Part shown: positions 40,970 through 49,935 of the stretch, piece after piece | How the letters are laid out: each line of letters begins with the position of its first letter | Position numbering within the stretch: position 1 is the first letter of the stretch | Assembly: GCA_015058655.1 (NCBI GenBank) | Contig: SVBX01000015.1 | Coordinates: 1 to 64,000 of the forward strand | Origin: Pseudoselenomonas ruminantium | GTDB lineage: Bacteria; Bacillota; Negativicutes; Selenomonadales; Selenomonadaceae | Direction: 5' to 3' | Length of the DNA: 64,000 nucleotides | Notes under the pieces: generated by a model | Seen by the model: the letters and a program-made list of their open reading frames with translations, nothing else | Database searches by the model: none | What the model was told of the DNA's origin: nothing | Program-made: the position numbers and the translations under genes

Positions 40970-41269
40970 TCATCTCCCCTTTGCATGCGTCATGATATAC
41001 GCTTCTACTTTCGCCAGTTCAGCATTGGCCCTGAGTCGCTCCGGCACATATTTGATAAGGATAGAGCCGGTAGCCGTGCTTGTTTCCACCGAGTCGATCT
41101 CTGCAAAGGACAGGAGCTGTGACTTCACTTCGCGTTCCAAGCCCGCGTTGCCCAAAAGATTTTTGGAGCGCAGCCGCACCCTGCCCGGCAGATAAGACGC
41201 TATTTCCACAGAACGGATAAACAGATCCAACTTGCTGGTCGGAATCTGCATATTCCCCAACAGATTCAA
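40970..41269 (-). CDS. Small HMA2-like domain protein
   Basis: A 99-residue protein with the ferredoxin-like beta-alpha-beta pattern of HMA domains: SVEIASYLPGRVRLRSKNLL, LLSFAEIDSVETSTATGSIL, then IKYVPERLRANAELAKVEAY. The metal-binding cysteines of true HMA domains are absent, as in the HMA2 group found next to P-type ATPases. TTG at 41269 behind GGGAGGA is the likely start. It overlaps the following gene. Confidence 0.78.
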   Translation of the reverse strand: MNLLGNMQIPTSKLDLFIRSVEIASYLPGRVRLRSKNLLGNAGLEREVKSQLLSFAEIDSVETSTATGSILIKYVPERLRANAELAKVEAYIMTHAKGR

Positions 41270-41346
41270 GAAAAGTTCCTCCCTCGCACATAGAAGAAAA
41301 GACTGCCAGGGCGAAGCCTATGGCAGTCTCCAAACACGAACAGAAA

Positions 41347-41553
41347 TTACTTCTGCTTAGCTTCCTGAGCAGCGATAAGATCCTCAAGCTCCTCTTTCTG
41401 ACGCTGGAGCTCGGCAATAGGCAGTTCGCCTGCGGGAGCAGCCTGCTGCAGGGCAGCCATCTGCTGCTCACGCTCCTGCATGAAGCGATAGCCAAAGATA
41501 CCAGCCACGGCACCAACTGCGAGACCAATCCAAAAATCTGTTTTCTGGAACAT
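41347..41553 (-). CDS. Small membrane protein, first gene of the metal ATPase operon
   Basis: A 68-residue protein with one N-terminal membrane helix (FWIGLAVGAVAGIFGYRFM) and a charged coiled-coil tail (QREEQQ-like, then ELQRQKEELEDLIAAQEAKQ). No family is recognised. The ATG follows GAGGAGGATATCT. It may anchor or space the HMA proteins at the membrane; the 77-base gap to the next gene holds no terminator. Confidence 0.7.
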   Translation of the reverse strand: MFQKTDFWIGLAVGAVAGIFGYRFMQEREQQMAALQQAAPAGELPIAELQRQKEELEDLIAAQEAKQK

Positions 41554-41613
41554 AGATATCCTCCTCATGTGAAACACTTAGGCCCAGCTGAACATAAAAT
41601 ACTGACTGCATAT

Positions 41614-41642
41614 ATTATATTGCGATTGATAACAGCTGTCAA
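41614..41642 (-). promoter_or_regulatory. Promoter of the metal ATPase operon with a dyad over the -35
   Basis: TTGACA, 17 bases, TATAAT on the minus strand: a perfect consensus. The -35 is part of TTGACAGCTGTTATCAA, an inverted repeat that may bind a regulator. In the gene-free stretch 41554-41896 this and the GntP promoter on the other strand are the only signals I can support. Confidence 0.65.
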
Positions 41643-41827
41643 TATCATTTATATTTCGCTGAGCTAAAAACATACCTGCGTTAGTATTATAACATAAAAG
41701 TAATAGTGTTGTAAGTATTTGCCAGTAAATTGAATTAATTATCAAATGCATTTGTTATTGATTCTTATTTTTATTTTTTTGCCGCCGCTTTTAATTTTTC
41801 GTAATATTTATTCATCTGCGAATATTG

Positions 41828-41856
41828 TTGACCATAACCTTCGGTTATGATAAGAT
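41828..41856 (+). promoter_or_regulatory. Promoter of the GntP-type permease gene with palindromic spacer
   Basis: TTGACC, 17 bases, TAAGAT. The spacer contains the palindrome CATAACCTTCGGTTATG (41833-41849), which could be an operator or, less likely, an RNA hairpin of an upstream-starting transcript. Confidence 0.55.
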
Positions 41857-41896
41857 AGGTATGCTTTTAAAACACCATTTTCAGGAGGAGATTCCC

Positions 41897-43309
41897 TTGG
41901 CAACCATCGCAATGGCAGCTGCGCTCATAGGGCTTATGCTCTGTGCTTACCGTGGCTGCTCCATCATTCTGGTCGCACCCTTCTTTGCGGTTGTGGCCGC
42001 CCTGGGCAGCCAACATTATGGGCTGCCCATTTTCAGTGAGCTTTACATGACCAAACTGGCCGAATATGTAAAGACCTACTACCCCATCTTCCTTTTCGGC
42101 GCCGTCTTCGCCAAGCTTATGGAGAAGGGCGGTCTGGCCTCTGCCGTGGCAGCCAAGATCGTCAGCGCCCTGGGAGAGGAACGGGCCATCCTGGCCGTCA
42201 TCTTAGGCTGCGGCGCCCTCACCTACGGCGGCCTGTCCGTCTTCGTGGTGGCCTTCGTCATGTACCCCTTCGGGGCCGTGATCTTCCGTCAGGCTGACAT
42301 TCCCAAAAGGCTCCTGCCCGCCACTCTGTGGATAGGCATCTTTTCCTTTGCCATGGTTGCCATGCCCGGCACGCCGCAGATCCAGAACATCATCCCCGCT
42401 GCCTACTTCGAGACATCCTCCTGGTCAGGCATCGGCATCGGCCTCTTTGCCACCATCATCTTCATGGTCATGGGCTGGGGCTGGCTCACCTACCGCATGA
42501 AGAAGCTGAGAGAAGCCGGGGAGGGCTACGGCGCCCATGCGGACCGTCAGGGCGGCCAGGGCAAGGCCACAGTCAGCTGGCAGCTGGCCATGGTGCCCCT
42601 GGCGCTGGTTGTCATCATCAATGTCATTCTCTCCAACCCCTTTGCCTGGGATTGGGGTTTCCATTGGGCTGAGGATATGCTGGAGTCCCTCTCCGGCATG
42701 AAGCTCACCCTCATCGCCGCCCATATCGGCAAGGTATCCGCCATCTGGTCCATTTCCATCGCCCTCATCGTCAGCAGCCTCGCCGCTGCCTGGATTGGCA
42801 GGAAAAGGCTCAAGGCCACCGATGGCTTCTTGAAGCCCATCAACTTCGCCGCAGTTTCCTCCGGCACCGCCGCCCTCAATGTAGCCTCCGGCTTCGCCTT
42901 CGGCTGCGTGCTGGTGGCCATGCCGGGCTTCGGCCCCATCAAGGATGCCCTGCTGGGACTTTCCGACTCCAGCGGCCCCCTGCTGTCTGCGGTGCTGGCC
43001 ACCAACATCATGTGCGGCATCACCGGCTCTGCCTCCGGCGGTCTCACCATCGCCCTGTCTGCCTTTGGCGAGCAGTGGGCTCAGGCAGCCGTCGCCCAGG
43101 GCATCCCCCTGGAGGTAATGCATCGCATCGTGGCCATTGCCTCCGTGGGCATCGACCCGGTGCCCCACTGCGGCGCCCTGGTGACCCTGCTGGCCATCTG
43201 CGGCCTCACTCACAAGCAGTCCTATTTCGACATCGTGGTGCTGCTTTTCATGAAGTTCACCGTGCCTTTCCTGTGCATAGCATTCTATATGCTGACAGGC
43301 ATTGTCTAA
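41897..43309 (+). CDS. GntP family permease
   Basis: A 470-residue membrane carrier of the gluconate/GntP superfamily, about 12 helices. Recognisable regions are YYPIFLFGAVFAKLMEKGG, LTYGGLSVFVVAFVMYPFGA, PGTPQIQNIIPAAYF and the late SGGLTIALSAFGEQW and GIDPVPHCGALVTLLAICGL, which match the GntP pattern for small carboxylates (gluconate, D-serine, beta-hydroxybutyrate type). Substrate unknown. The start is TTG at 41897, six bases behind AGGAGGAG. Repeat copy C follows two bases after the stop, then the SHMT-like gene. Confidence 0.87.
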   Translation: MATIAMAAALIGLMLCAYRGCSIILVAPFFAVVAALGSQHYGLPIFSELYMTKLAEYVKTYYPIFLFGAVFAKLMEKGGLASAVAAKIVSALGEERAILAVILGCGALTYGGLSVFVVAFVMYPFGAVIFRQADIPKRLLPATLWIGIFSFAMVAMPGTPQIQNIIPAAYFETSSWSGIGIGLFATIIFMVMGWGWLTYRMKKLREAGEGYGAHADRQGGQGKATVSWQLAMVPLALVVIINVILSNPFAWDWGFHWAEDMLESLSGMKLTLIAAHIGKVSAIWSISIALIVSSLAAAWIGRKRLKATDGFLKPINFAAVSSGTAALNVASGFAFGCVLVAMPGFGPIKDALLGLSDSSGPLLSAVLATNIMCGITGSASGGLTIALSAFGEQWAQAAVAQGIPLEVMHRIVAIASVGIDPVPHCGALVTLLAICGLTHKQSYFDIVVLLFMKFTVPFLCIAFYMLTGIV

Positions 43310-43310
43310 G

Positions 43311-43453
43311 ATATAACTCGGAAGAAGATGTCCCCCACCTCTATAGGTGGGGGTGGCTAATATCATAACAGGCGGGAGCGCATATCTCCCGCCTCGTTGA
43401 AACGCTGATTGGAAGATTTTGCCTACGGCAAAATTTGAACAATTGCGTTATAA
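43311..43453 (+). repeat. Structured palindrome-ended repeat, copy C
   Basis: Ends ATATAAC and GTTATAA; hairpins CCCCCACCT/AGGTGGGGG, AGGCGGGAG/CTCCCGCCT (9 perfect pairs), and AACGC/GCGTT around AGATTTTGCC/GGCAAAATTT. Compared with copy B the third hairpin differs in sequence on both sides while still pairing. It starts two bases after the GntP-type stop codon. Confidence 0.8.
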
Positions 43454-43496
43454 AGAAGATGTATGAGCAAACACACCCCAGAAAGGATTGATTCCT

Positions 43497-44777
43497 ATGG
43501 ATAACGAAACTCTGCTCCGCAGGATGGAAGCCTTTGACCCGGAGCTTTCGGACCTTTTGCTTTCCGCTCTGGACCGCCAGTGCTCCACCCTGTCCCTGAT
43601 ACCTACTGCTAATGCCGTTTCCCCCTTCTCTGCCTATCTGAAGGGCAGCGTCCTGGGCAACGACTTCATGGACCATCATGCCATCGAACGCCGCAGCCGT
43701 CTGGAAAAGATGGCCTGCCAGCGGGTGAGCAAGCTCTTTCACAGCGGCCATGCCATCGTCCGCATCGGCAACCCTGTGGCAGCTTCCCGCGTAGTCTTCT
43801 ACGCCCTGGCTCAGCCGGACAGCACCATCCTCTCCTTCAACCTCCGCAAGCAGGAACATTGCACAGGAGACTGGATGAACTACAACTTCGTGAAATTCAG
43901 CTTAGAGCCTGATACCCTCGCTATAGATTACGAAAAGGTGCGGCAGCTGGCCCTCAGCCACAAGCCCCGCATCATCATCTACTCCCCGGTGAACTACCCT
44001 CAGCATGCAGAATATGAAAAGTTCCGCAAGATTGCCGATGAAGCAGGCGCCTACCTCTGGGTGGATATAGGGCAGAATGCCGGCCTGGTAGCCACAGGGC
44101 TGGTGCCTTCCCCCGTTCCCTATGCCGATGTGGTGACCTTCGGTGCCAGCGACGCCCTCCACGGCCCCCAGAACGGCATCATCCTCTCCACCGCCCAGCT
44201 GGCTCCCTGGCTGGACCAGGCAGTCATCGACACGGGCCATGTCTCCTTGAAGAAAAATGTCCTGGCCGCTCTGGCCATCACCTTCCAGGAAGCCGCCGCC
44301 GAGGAATTCACTGCCTACTGCCAGCAGACCCTCAAAAACGCCCGGGCTCTGGAAAAGGGCCTGCGGGAGGCAGGGATAAGTACCCTCTGCGGCCCCACCG
44401 CCAACCACCTGGTGCTGGCCCAGCTTCGGGAGGGCATCGACGGCAGCAAGCTCACGGACAATCTGGCCGTAGCGGGCCTCATGGTGAAGCCCGAGCAGCT
44501 CCTCACCTCCGGTGACCTCAGCTTCCCCGTGCTGCGTCTCTCCAGCCTTGACCCCACTACCCGCTCCCTGAAGGAAAAGGATATGTTCAAGGTAGGCACC
44601 GCCCTGGGCAACTTCATCAACTCCGGCCAGAAGGGCAGCGATATCTCCGAAATGTCCAAGATAATCAAGAAAATCATTGACGGACGCCCTCTCTTTTCAG
44701 AAGAATGGCTCCCGGATGCGGAAGCAGACGACAGCCAGCCTGATATGATGGAAAAGATGATCTACTGGAATATCTGA
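43497..44777 (+). CDS. Serine hydroxymethyltransferase-like protein lacking the PLP lysine
   Basis: A 426-residue protein that aligns with SHMT over its length: STLSLIPTANAVSP (34-43) matches the SHMT LIASENYTSP, YLWVDIGQNAGLVATG (187-201) matches ADMAHVAGL, and DVVTFGASDALHGPQNG (211-227) matches the PLP-lysine loop STTTHKTLRGPRGG. At the key positions the glutamate of SEN is alanine (38), the histidine of AHVAG is glutamine (193), and the Schiff-base lysine is aspartate (219). It cannot work as a normal SHMT. The reading frame is intact, so it is likely a conserved non-PLP paralogue with another role. The ATG follows GAAAGGATTGATTCCT. Confidence 0.82.
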   Translation: MDNETLLRRMEAFDPELSDLLLSALDRQCSTLSLIPTANAVSPFSAYLKGSVLGNDFMDHHAIERRSRLEKMACQRVSKLFHSGHAIVRIGNPVAASRVVFYALAQPDSTILSFNLRKQEHCTGDWMNYNFVKFSLEPDTLAIDYEKVRQLALSHKPRIIIYSPVNYPQHAEYEKFRKIADEAGAYLWVDIGQNAGLVATGLVPSPVPYADVVTFGASDALHGPQNGIILSTAQLAPWLDQAVIDTGHVSLKKNVLAALAITFQEAAAEEFTAYCQQTLKNARALEKGLREAGISTLCGPTANHLVLAQLREGIDGSKLTDNLAVAGLMVKPEQLLTSGDLSFPVLRLSSLDPTTRSLKEKDMFKVGTALGNFINSGQKGSDISEMSKIIKKIIDGRPLFSEEWLPDAEADDSQPDMMEKMIYWNI

Positions 44778-44784
44778 TACGAAG

Positions 44785-44828
44785 AAAAGGGCCTCTCTGT
44801 GATGCAAAAATCACAGAGAGGCCCTTTT
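44785..44828. terminator. Bidirectional terminator
   Basis: AAAAGGGCCTCTCTGTGAT pairs perfectly with its complement ending in CCCTTTT, between the SHMT-like gene and convergent tyrA. Confidence 0.9.
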
Positions 44829-44857
44829 AGCTTACTTTATGCGTGTCCCTTGCCTTA

Positions 44858-45760
44858 TCAGTTCGGGTCTATCCGCTTCTCCACAGCCCGCTCCAGCAAG
44901 CTGTCGCGCCTTGCCTTGGAAGCGGAGAAATAATCGTGGATGGCTTTTCGGTCATGGCTGTCTATAGCCCCGATGACCTCACCTAAAATGGACTGCAGTT
45001 CCTTCAGATGGCGGTTGATGGCCTCCCCGTTGGTCATGCAGATGTCTGCCCACATATCCGCATTGGATGAGGCTATGCGGGTGGTATCCGTGAAGCCGCC
45101 GCCGATCAGCTTGATGCAGGACTCCAAGTCGTCCCCGCTGCGATTCAGCAGGGTAACCAGAGCCGCAGCCGTCACATGGGGCACATGGCTGATGACAGAG
45201 GCGCAGCGGTCGTGCTTCTTGATATCCAGCGTGGTGAAATTAGCCCCAGTATGCCTCAGCACCTGCATCAGCTTTTCATGGGCTTCCTCAGGGGCGCCTG
45301 TATCCTCCACTATCACATAAGCCTTGCCGCGAAAGAGGTCGGCCCTGGCAGCGGTGACGCCGCTTTTTTCCCGGCCCGTCATGGGATGGCCCGCAATGTA
45401 GTAGATATCCTCTGGCAAAAATCCCTGCAGCTGCTGCCAGATATACTGCTTGGTGCTGCCGGCATCTGTGATGATGGTGCCAGGCTTCAGATAGGGCAAG
45501 AGCTTTTTCACCATGGGCACGATCTGCAGCACCGGGGGGCTGAGGAAAACGATATCGGCCTCAGCCACCACTCTTTCCACCTCGCTGTGGGCGAAGTCCA
45601 CCGCCCCCAGCTCCACGGCCTTGTCCATGGAAGCCTGAGTGCGGCAAAGGCCTGTGATGTAGATATCCTTCCCCATAGCCTGCTTCAGGCACAGCCCCAG
45701 GGAGCCGCCGATCAGGCCCACGCCGATAATGGCCAGGCGCACAGGCTCTGCAGAGCTCAT
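44858..45760 (-). CDS. tyrA: Prephenate dehydrogenase
   Basis: A 300-residue NAD-dependent enzyme that oxidatively decarboxylates prephenate to 4-hydroxyphenylpyruvate for tyrosine synthesis. The N-terminal Rossmann signature LAIIGVGLIGGSLGLCLKQA is clear; AGHPMTGREKSGVTAARADL carries the catalytic histidine region, and HDRCASVISHVPHVTAAAL and IGGGFTDTTRIASSNADMW belong to the dimerization/arogenate domain. There is no ACT or chorismate mutase extension. The start overlaps the end of the DAHP synthase gene (ATGA), so the two are translated together. Confidence 0.95.
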   Translation of the reverse strand: MSSAEPVRLAIIGVGLIGGSLGLCLKQAMGKDIYITGLCRTQASMDKAVELGAVDFAHSEVERVVAEADIVFLSPPVLQIVPMVKKLLPYLKPGTIITDAGSTKQYIWQQLQGFLPEDIYYIAGHPMTGREKSGVTAARADLFRGKAYVIVEDTGAPEEAHEKLMQVLRHTGANFTTLDIKKHDRCASVISHVPHVTAAALVTLLNRSGDDLESCIKLIGGGFTDTTRIASSNADMWADICMTNGEAINRHLKELQSILGEVIGAIDSHDRKAIHDYFSASKARRDSLLERAVEKRIDPN

Positions 45761-46770
45761 AGGGTTCTCCCCATGACGTCGGCAATCTTGCCCAGGTCAG
45801 ACATGAGCGTATTGAAGTTCTTGGGGGTCAGGCTCTGGTCGCCATCGGAAAGAGCCACCTCCGGATGGGGATGAACTTCGATGATCAGACCATCTGCCCC
45901 GGCAGCCACGGCAGCCCTGGCCATGGGCTGCACCATCTGCCAGCGGCCCGTGCCGTGGCTGGGGTCAACGATGATGGGCAGGTGGGAAAGTTCCTTCACT
46001 GCCGCCACGGCGCTGAGGTCAAGGGTGTTGCGGGTATAAGTCTCATAGGTACGGATGCCGCGCTCGCAGAAGATGATGTTCTCATTGCCCCCTGCGGCGA
46101 TATACTCGGCGGCATTGAGCCACTCGCTGATGGTAGCAGAAAGCCCCCTCTTCAGCATGACAGGCTTCTTGGCCTTGCCCAGGGCTTTCAAGAGCTGGAA
46201 GTTCTGCATATTGCGGGCTCCCACCTGATAGACATCGGCGTATTTGCCCACCAACTCGATATCGTCCTTATCCACGATTTCCGTGACCACCTTCAGCCCG
46301 TTCTCGTCAGCCACCTGGCGCAAGAGCTTCAAGCCGTCCTCAGCCAGGCCCTGGAAATCATAGGGACTGGTACGGGGCTTGAAGGCGCCGCCCCGCAGGA
46401 ACTGGGCGCCGCCTTCCTTCACAGCTTTGGCTGCCTCCCGCAGCTGCTCCAGGCTCTCCACGGAGCAGGGACCGGCCATGACCACCAACTGCTCGCCGCC
46501 CACCTTCACGCCATCCACATCCACCACGGTATTTTCCGGATGGAATTCACGGCTCACCAGCTTGTATTTTTCCGTAATGCGCACGGTTTTTTCCACGCCG
46601 GGGAGCATGTTCATCTCCAGATTGCCGATGATCTTCTTGTCGCCGATCACTCCCACGATGGTGCGCTCGGCGCCCACGGACAAATGCGCCTGAAGCCCCA
46701 CGGACTTCAGCTTGCTTTCCACCTTGTCTATATCTTCCTTAGTTGCACTAGGACTCATTACGATAATCAT
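45757..46770 (-). CDS. aroF: 3-Deoxy-7-phosphoheptulonate synthase (DAHP synthase)
   Basis: A 337-residue first enzyme of the shikimate pathway, joining phosphoenolpyruvate and erythrose-4-phosphate. It has the N-terminal ferredoxin-like domain (about 1-70) of the type I-beta enzymes, which gives feedback inhibition by aromatic amino acids, then the KDSA/DAHPS barrel with [29 protein letters not shown] and [12 protein letters not shown]. With the downstream tyrA it forms a small aromatic operon. No leader peptide or T-box was seen ahead of it. Confidence 0.95.
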   Translation of the reverse strand: MIIVMSPSATKEDIDKVESKLKSVGLQAHLSVGAERTIVGVIGDKKIIGNLEMNMLPGVEKTVRITEKYKLVSREFHPENTVVDVDGVKVGGEQLVVMAGPCSVESLEQLREAAKAVKEGGAQFLRGGAFKPRTSPYDFQGLAEDGLKLLRQVADENGLKVVTEIVDKDDIELVGKYADVYQVGARNMQNFQLLKALGKAKKPVMLKRGLSATISEWLNAAEYIAAGGNENIIFCERGIRTYETYTRNTLDLSAVAAVKELSHLPIIVDPSHGTGRWQMVQPMARAAVAAGADGLIIEVHPHPEVALSDGDQSLTPKNFNTLMSDLGKIADVMGRTL

Positions 46771-46802
46771 GCAGTCATCCTCCTGTTTCTATCCCTTGTC
46801 TG

Positions 46803-47264
46803 TCAACGCTCTCTCATCAGGGCTATTTCATCGCAGTTGGGGAACTTGGGGCAGTCTATGCACTCCTTCCACACCTTATGGGGCAGTTCTTCCTTAGTGA
46901 TGATGCGGAAGCCCAGGCTTTGAAAGAACCCCGGCTTGTAGGTGAGGGTGAAATACTGCTCAATCCCCAGCTCATCTCCCTCTGCCATCAGGCGGCGTAC
47001 GATCTCGCCGCCAATGCCGCGGCGAATATACTCAGGATCCACTGCCATGGTACGCACCTCTGCCAGTTTTTCCCAGATGATATGAAGGCCTCCCACACCT
47101 GCCAGGCAGCCTCCTTTTTCCTCGTCAACGGCCACCACCATATCCCTGAGGGTCTCATAGAGAGTGTTGCGGGAGCGGGCCAGCATGACCCCCTCCTCCG
47201 CATAGTGGTTCACCAATTCATAAATGGCTTCTATATCGTCAAAAACAGCTTTCCTGTATTCCAT
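46803..47264 (-). CDS. GNAT family N-acetyltransferase (ArgA-like)
   Basis: A 153-residue acetyltransferase. The domain starts with YRKAVFDDIEAIYELVNHYA and has the acetyl-CoA signature VDPEYIRRGIGGEIVRRLM, then LTYKPGFFQSLGFRIITKEE and a C-terminal CIDCPKFPNCDE with three cysteines. This pattern matches the short N-acetyltransferases annotated as N-acetylglutamate synthase-like; whether it makes acetylglutamate is not certain. The start is the ATG after GGAAAGTGATTGT; upstream in-frame sequence belongs to the end of the nth gene region. It lies 4 bases after nth and before aroF on the same strand. Confidence 0.85.
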   Translation of the reverse strand: MEYRKAVFDDIEAIYELVNHYAEEGVMLARSRNTLYETLRDMVVAVDEEKGGCLAGVGGLHIIWEKLAEVRTMAVDPEYIRRGIGGEIVRRLMAEGDELGIEQYFTLTYKPGFFQSLGFRIITKEELPHKVWKECIDCPKFPNCDEIALMRER

Positions 47265-47268
47265 ACAA

Positions 47269-47919
47269 TCACTTTCCAGGCCCTTGAAGGGCCTCACAAC
47301 TTGGACACACCTGCTGCAGGGGACATTCCCCGCAGAGGGGCGATCTGGCCTTGCAGAGTTTCCTGCCATGCCAGATCAGCCAATGATGGGCCGCAGACCA
47401 TTTCTCCCTGGGGATAGACTTCTGCAGCCCCTTCTCCACTTCCAGGGGCGTGCTGCCTGCAGCCAGCTTCAGCCTGTTGGCCACCCGGAACACATGGGTA
47501 TCCACCGCAATGGCAGGGTAGCCAAAGGCCACGCTCATCACCACATTGGCGGTTTTCCTGCCCACCCCGGGCAATTTCTGCAAGGCCTCGAAATCCTCCG
47601 GCACCTGCCCGCCGTACTCCTGCAGGAGGAGCTGGCAGGCCGCCATGATGTTCTTGGCCTTGTTCCTGAAGAGGCCGCAATCCCTGATCTCTTCCTCCAA
47701 AGCGCCAAGGCCCATGCCTATGATGGCCTCGGGCGTCGGAGCTTTGGCAAAGAGCCGTTCCGTCACCACATTCACCCGCACATCTGTGCACTGGGCAGAG
47801 AGGATCACGGCGATGAGAAGCTCGAAGGGATTGCGAAACTTCAAAGCGGGCTTTACCCCTCTATAGGTTTCCTCCAAAATGGCAATCTGCTGCTCACGGA
47901 CTGCCTTGGTTACCCGCAT
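47269..47919 (-). CDS. nth: Endonuclease III
   Basis: A 216-residue DNA glycosylase/AP lyase that removes oxidized pyrimidines. The helix-hairpin-helix LPGVGRKTANVV, the catalytic lysine in AQCTDVRVNVVT-following region (HhH lysine LPGVGRK) and catalytic aspartate VDTHVFRV are present, and the C-terminal cysteines CKARSPLCGECPLQQVC form the [4Fe-4S] loop. The start lies one base after the stop of the DUF711 gene. Length is normal. Confidence 0.96.
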   Translation of the reverse strand: MRVTKAVREQQIAILEETYRGVKPALKFRNPFELLIAVILSAQCTDVRVNVVTERLFAKAPTPEAIIGMGLGALEEEIRDCGLFRNKAKNIMAACQLLLQEYGGQVPEDFEALQKLPGVGRKTANVVMSVAFGYPAIAVDTHVFRVANRLKLAAGSTPLEVEKGLQKSIPREKWSAAHHWLIWHGRKLCKARSPLCGECPLQQVCPSCEALQGPGK

Positions 47920-47920
47920 C

Positions 47921-49282
47921 TTAGTTGGTCAGGCTCCGCACCGGCGCAGGGATGCGTCCCCCGCGGGCCACGAAAGCGGATGAGCTGTACTGATTCCTGA
48001 CGGGCACAATGGGGCAGTAGCCCAAAAGCCCGCCATACTCCACCACATCTCCCACTTTCTTGCCCGGCACCGGGATGACCCGCACCGCCGTGGTCTTGTT
48101 GTTGATCATGCCGATGGCAGCTTCATCGGCAATGATGCCGGAGATGGTGGCAGCAGAGGTATCCCCCTCCACCGCTATCATGTCAAGGCCCACGGAGCAG
48201 ACGCAGGTCATGGCCTCCAGCTTCTCGATGGAAAGGCTGCCCTTCTGGACGGCATCGATCATGCCCTCGTCCTCGCTGACGGGGATAAAGGCGCCGGAGA
48301 GGCCGCCCACATGGGAGCTGGCCATAAGGCCGCCTTTCTTCACCGCATCGTTCAGCATGGCCAAAGCCGCCGTGGTGCCGGGAGCGCCGCAGGCCTCCAG
48401 GCCCATTTCCTCCAAAATGCGGGCCACGCTGTCACCCACGGCAGGAGTCGGCGCCAAGGACAGGTCGATGATGCCGAAGGGCACTCCCAGCCGCCTGGAA
48501 GCCTCCCGGGCCACCAACTGGCCCACCCTGGTGATCTTGAAGGCAGTCTTCTTGATGGTCTCCGCAATCTCCGTGCAGTCTGCTCCCTTGAGATCCTCCA
48601 GAACATGCTTCACCACCCCGGGGCCGCTGACCCCCACATTGATGACCCTGTCCCCTTCGGATACGCCATGGAAAGCACCTGCCATGAAGGGGTTGTCACC
48701 GGGAGCATTGCAGAAAATCACCAGCTTGGCACAGCCTAAAGCCTGGGTATCACGGGTGAGCTCGGCAGTGCGCTTCACCACCTCGCCCATTTCCCGCACG
48801 CAGTCCATGTTGATGCCCGCCTTGGTGGAGCCAAGGTTCACAGAGGAGCACACGATATCCGTGGTAGCCAGCGCCTGAGGGATGCTCTCGATGAGCACCC
48901 TGTCCCCGTGGGTATAGCCCTTTTCCACCAAAGCGGAAAACCCGCCGATGAAGTTCACGCCTACAGCCTTGCCCGCCTTGTCCATAGCCTCGGCCACAGG
49001 CACGAAGCTGTCCGTATGGCAGGCATCGGCAGCGATGGCAATAGGAGTGACGGAAATGCGCTTGTGGATGATGGGTATGCCATACTCTGCCTCGATGTCC
49101 TCGCCGGTCTTCACCAAAAACTCTGCAGACTTGGTAATCTTGTCATAGACATTCTGGCAGAATTTCTCCAGGCTGGGATGAGCGCAGTCCCTCAGGGAAA
49201 TGCCCATGGTGATGGTACGCACATCCAGCTTGTTCTCGGTGATCATGCGGTTTGTTTCTAAAATATCATCTATAGTGATCAA
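47921..49282 (-). CDS. PFL family protein (DUF711, UPF0210)
   Basis: A 453-residue protein of the UPF0210/DUF711 family, which has a fold related to pyruvate-formate lyase but is of unknown function. Family motifs seen: [15 protein letters not shown] near the N-terminus, [33 protein letters not shown], and [20 protein letters not shown]. The start is TTG, ten bases after GGGAGGA. As in many Firmicutes, it follows a small ACT-domain gene, and the two probably form one regulatory unit. Confidence 0.93.
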   Translation of the reverse strand: MITIDDILETNRMITENKLDVRTITMGISLRDCAHPSLEKFCQNVYDKITKSAEFLVKTGEDIEAEYGIPIIHKRISVTPIAIAADACHTDSFVPVAEAMDKAGKAVGVNFIGGFSALVEKGYTHGDRVLIESIPQALATTDIVCSSVNLGSTKAGINMDCVREMGEVVKRTAELTRDTQALGCAKLVIFCNAPGDNPFMAGAFHGVSEGDRVINVGVSGPGVVKHVLEDLKGADCTEIAETIKKTAFKITRVGQLVAREASRRLGVPFGIIDLSLAPTPAVGDSVARILEEMGLEACGAPGTTAALAMLNDAVKKGGLMASSHVGGLSGAFIPVSEDEGMIDAVQKGSLSIEKLEAMTCVCSVGLDMIAVEGDTSAATISGIIADEAAIGMINNKTTAVRVIPVPGKKVGDVVEYGGLLGYCPIVPVRNQYSSSAFVARGGRIPAPVRSLTN

Positions 49283-49316
49283 TGTTCTTGGTCCTCCCGA
49301 TTAGCTATGAAAGAAA

Positions 49317-49589
49317 TCAGACATTATGCATGACATTGAAGATATCCTGATGCTGGGCCTTGATGTCCAGGCCCATTTCCTCGCCTTTCTCCTTCAATAC
49401 CTTCTGGAGATCCACCAGGCTCATGCGGGCGTCCTCGCCCATCTCGGCCCTCATGACCATGTTGAAATAGCCGTCCATGATGTTCTGGTTGATGTTGAGG
49501 ATATTCACATTGTTCTCCGCCAACACCTGGCTCACCATGGCGATAATGCCCACCCTATCTTTGCCTACAATAGTAACTACCAGTTTCAT
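49317..49589 (-). CDS. ACT domain protein (UPF0237)
   Basis: A 90-residue single ACT domain: KLVVTIVGKDRVGIIAMVSQ, VNILNINQNIMDGYFNMVMR, then a helix DARMSLVDLQKVLKEKGEEM. ACT domains bind amino acids and control partner enzymes; this family is nearly always next to the DUF711/PFL gene, as here (34 bases apart). The ATG follows GGGGAGAGATGTGTAA. Confidence 0.92.
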   Translation of the reverse strand: MKLVVTIVGKDRVGIIAMVSQVLAENNVNILNINQNIMDGYFNMVMRAEMGEDARMSLVDLQKVLKEKGEEMGLDIKAQHQDIFNVMHNV

Positions 49590-49674
49590 TTACACATCTC
49601 TCCCCATAGATAATAAAACGACTTTACCAATGTAAACTCTTTGGCAACACAGCTAAACAAAAATTCTATCACAT

Positions 49675-49703
49675 ATTATAACAAGGGTTATATCAAAAAC
49701 CAA
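49675..49703 (-). promoter_or_regulatory. Promoter of the ACT-DUF711-nth group
   Basis: TTGGTT, 17 bases, TATAAT on the minus strand, about 85 bases before the ACT gene. It is divergent to the promoter at 49759-49787. Confidence 0.6.
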
Positions 49704-49758
49704 TAGCCTGACTGCAATTCTGTTTGGTTATGGTATGGGAAAAGAATCACATTCTTAT

Positions 49759-49787
49759 TGACAAAGGCCTAATTAGTACCTATAATA
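49759..49787 (+). promoter_or_regulatory. Consensus promoter of the carboxytransferase gene
   Basis: TTGACA, 17 bases, TATAAT: a perfect consensus, in keeping with a highly expressed central-metabolism gene. The leader to the start codon is about 140 bases; apart from the two promoters I see no other feature in the stretch 49590-49935. Confidence 0.8.
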
Positions 49788-49935
49788 CAGTTGTGATGTA
49801 AATTTGAGAAAAATTGCTGGAACGCTTTATTTTATGCGGTTTTTCACCTTTGAACAAACCCTTTTTCCTTCAATTTTCGTCAGTTTTATCTATAAGAATT
49901 ATTTATAGAATGATAGTATGAGGAGAGTGTTATTT

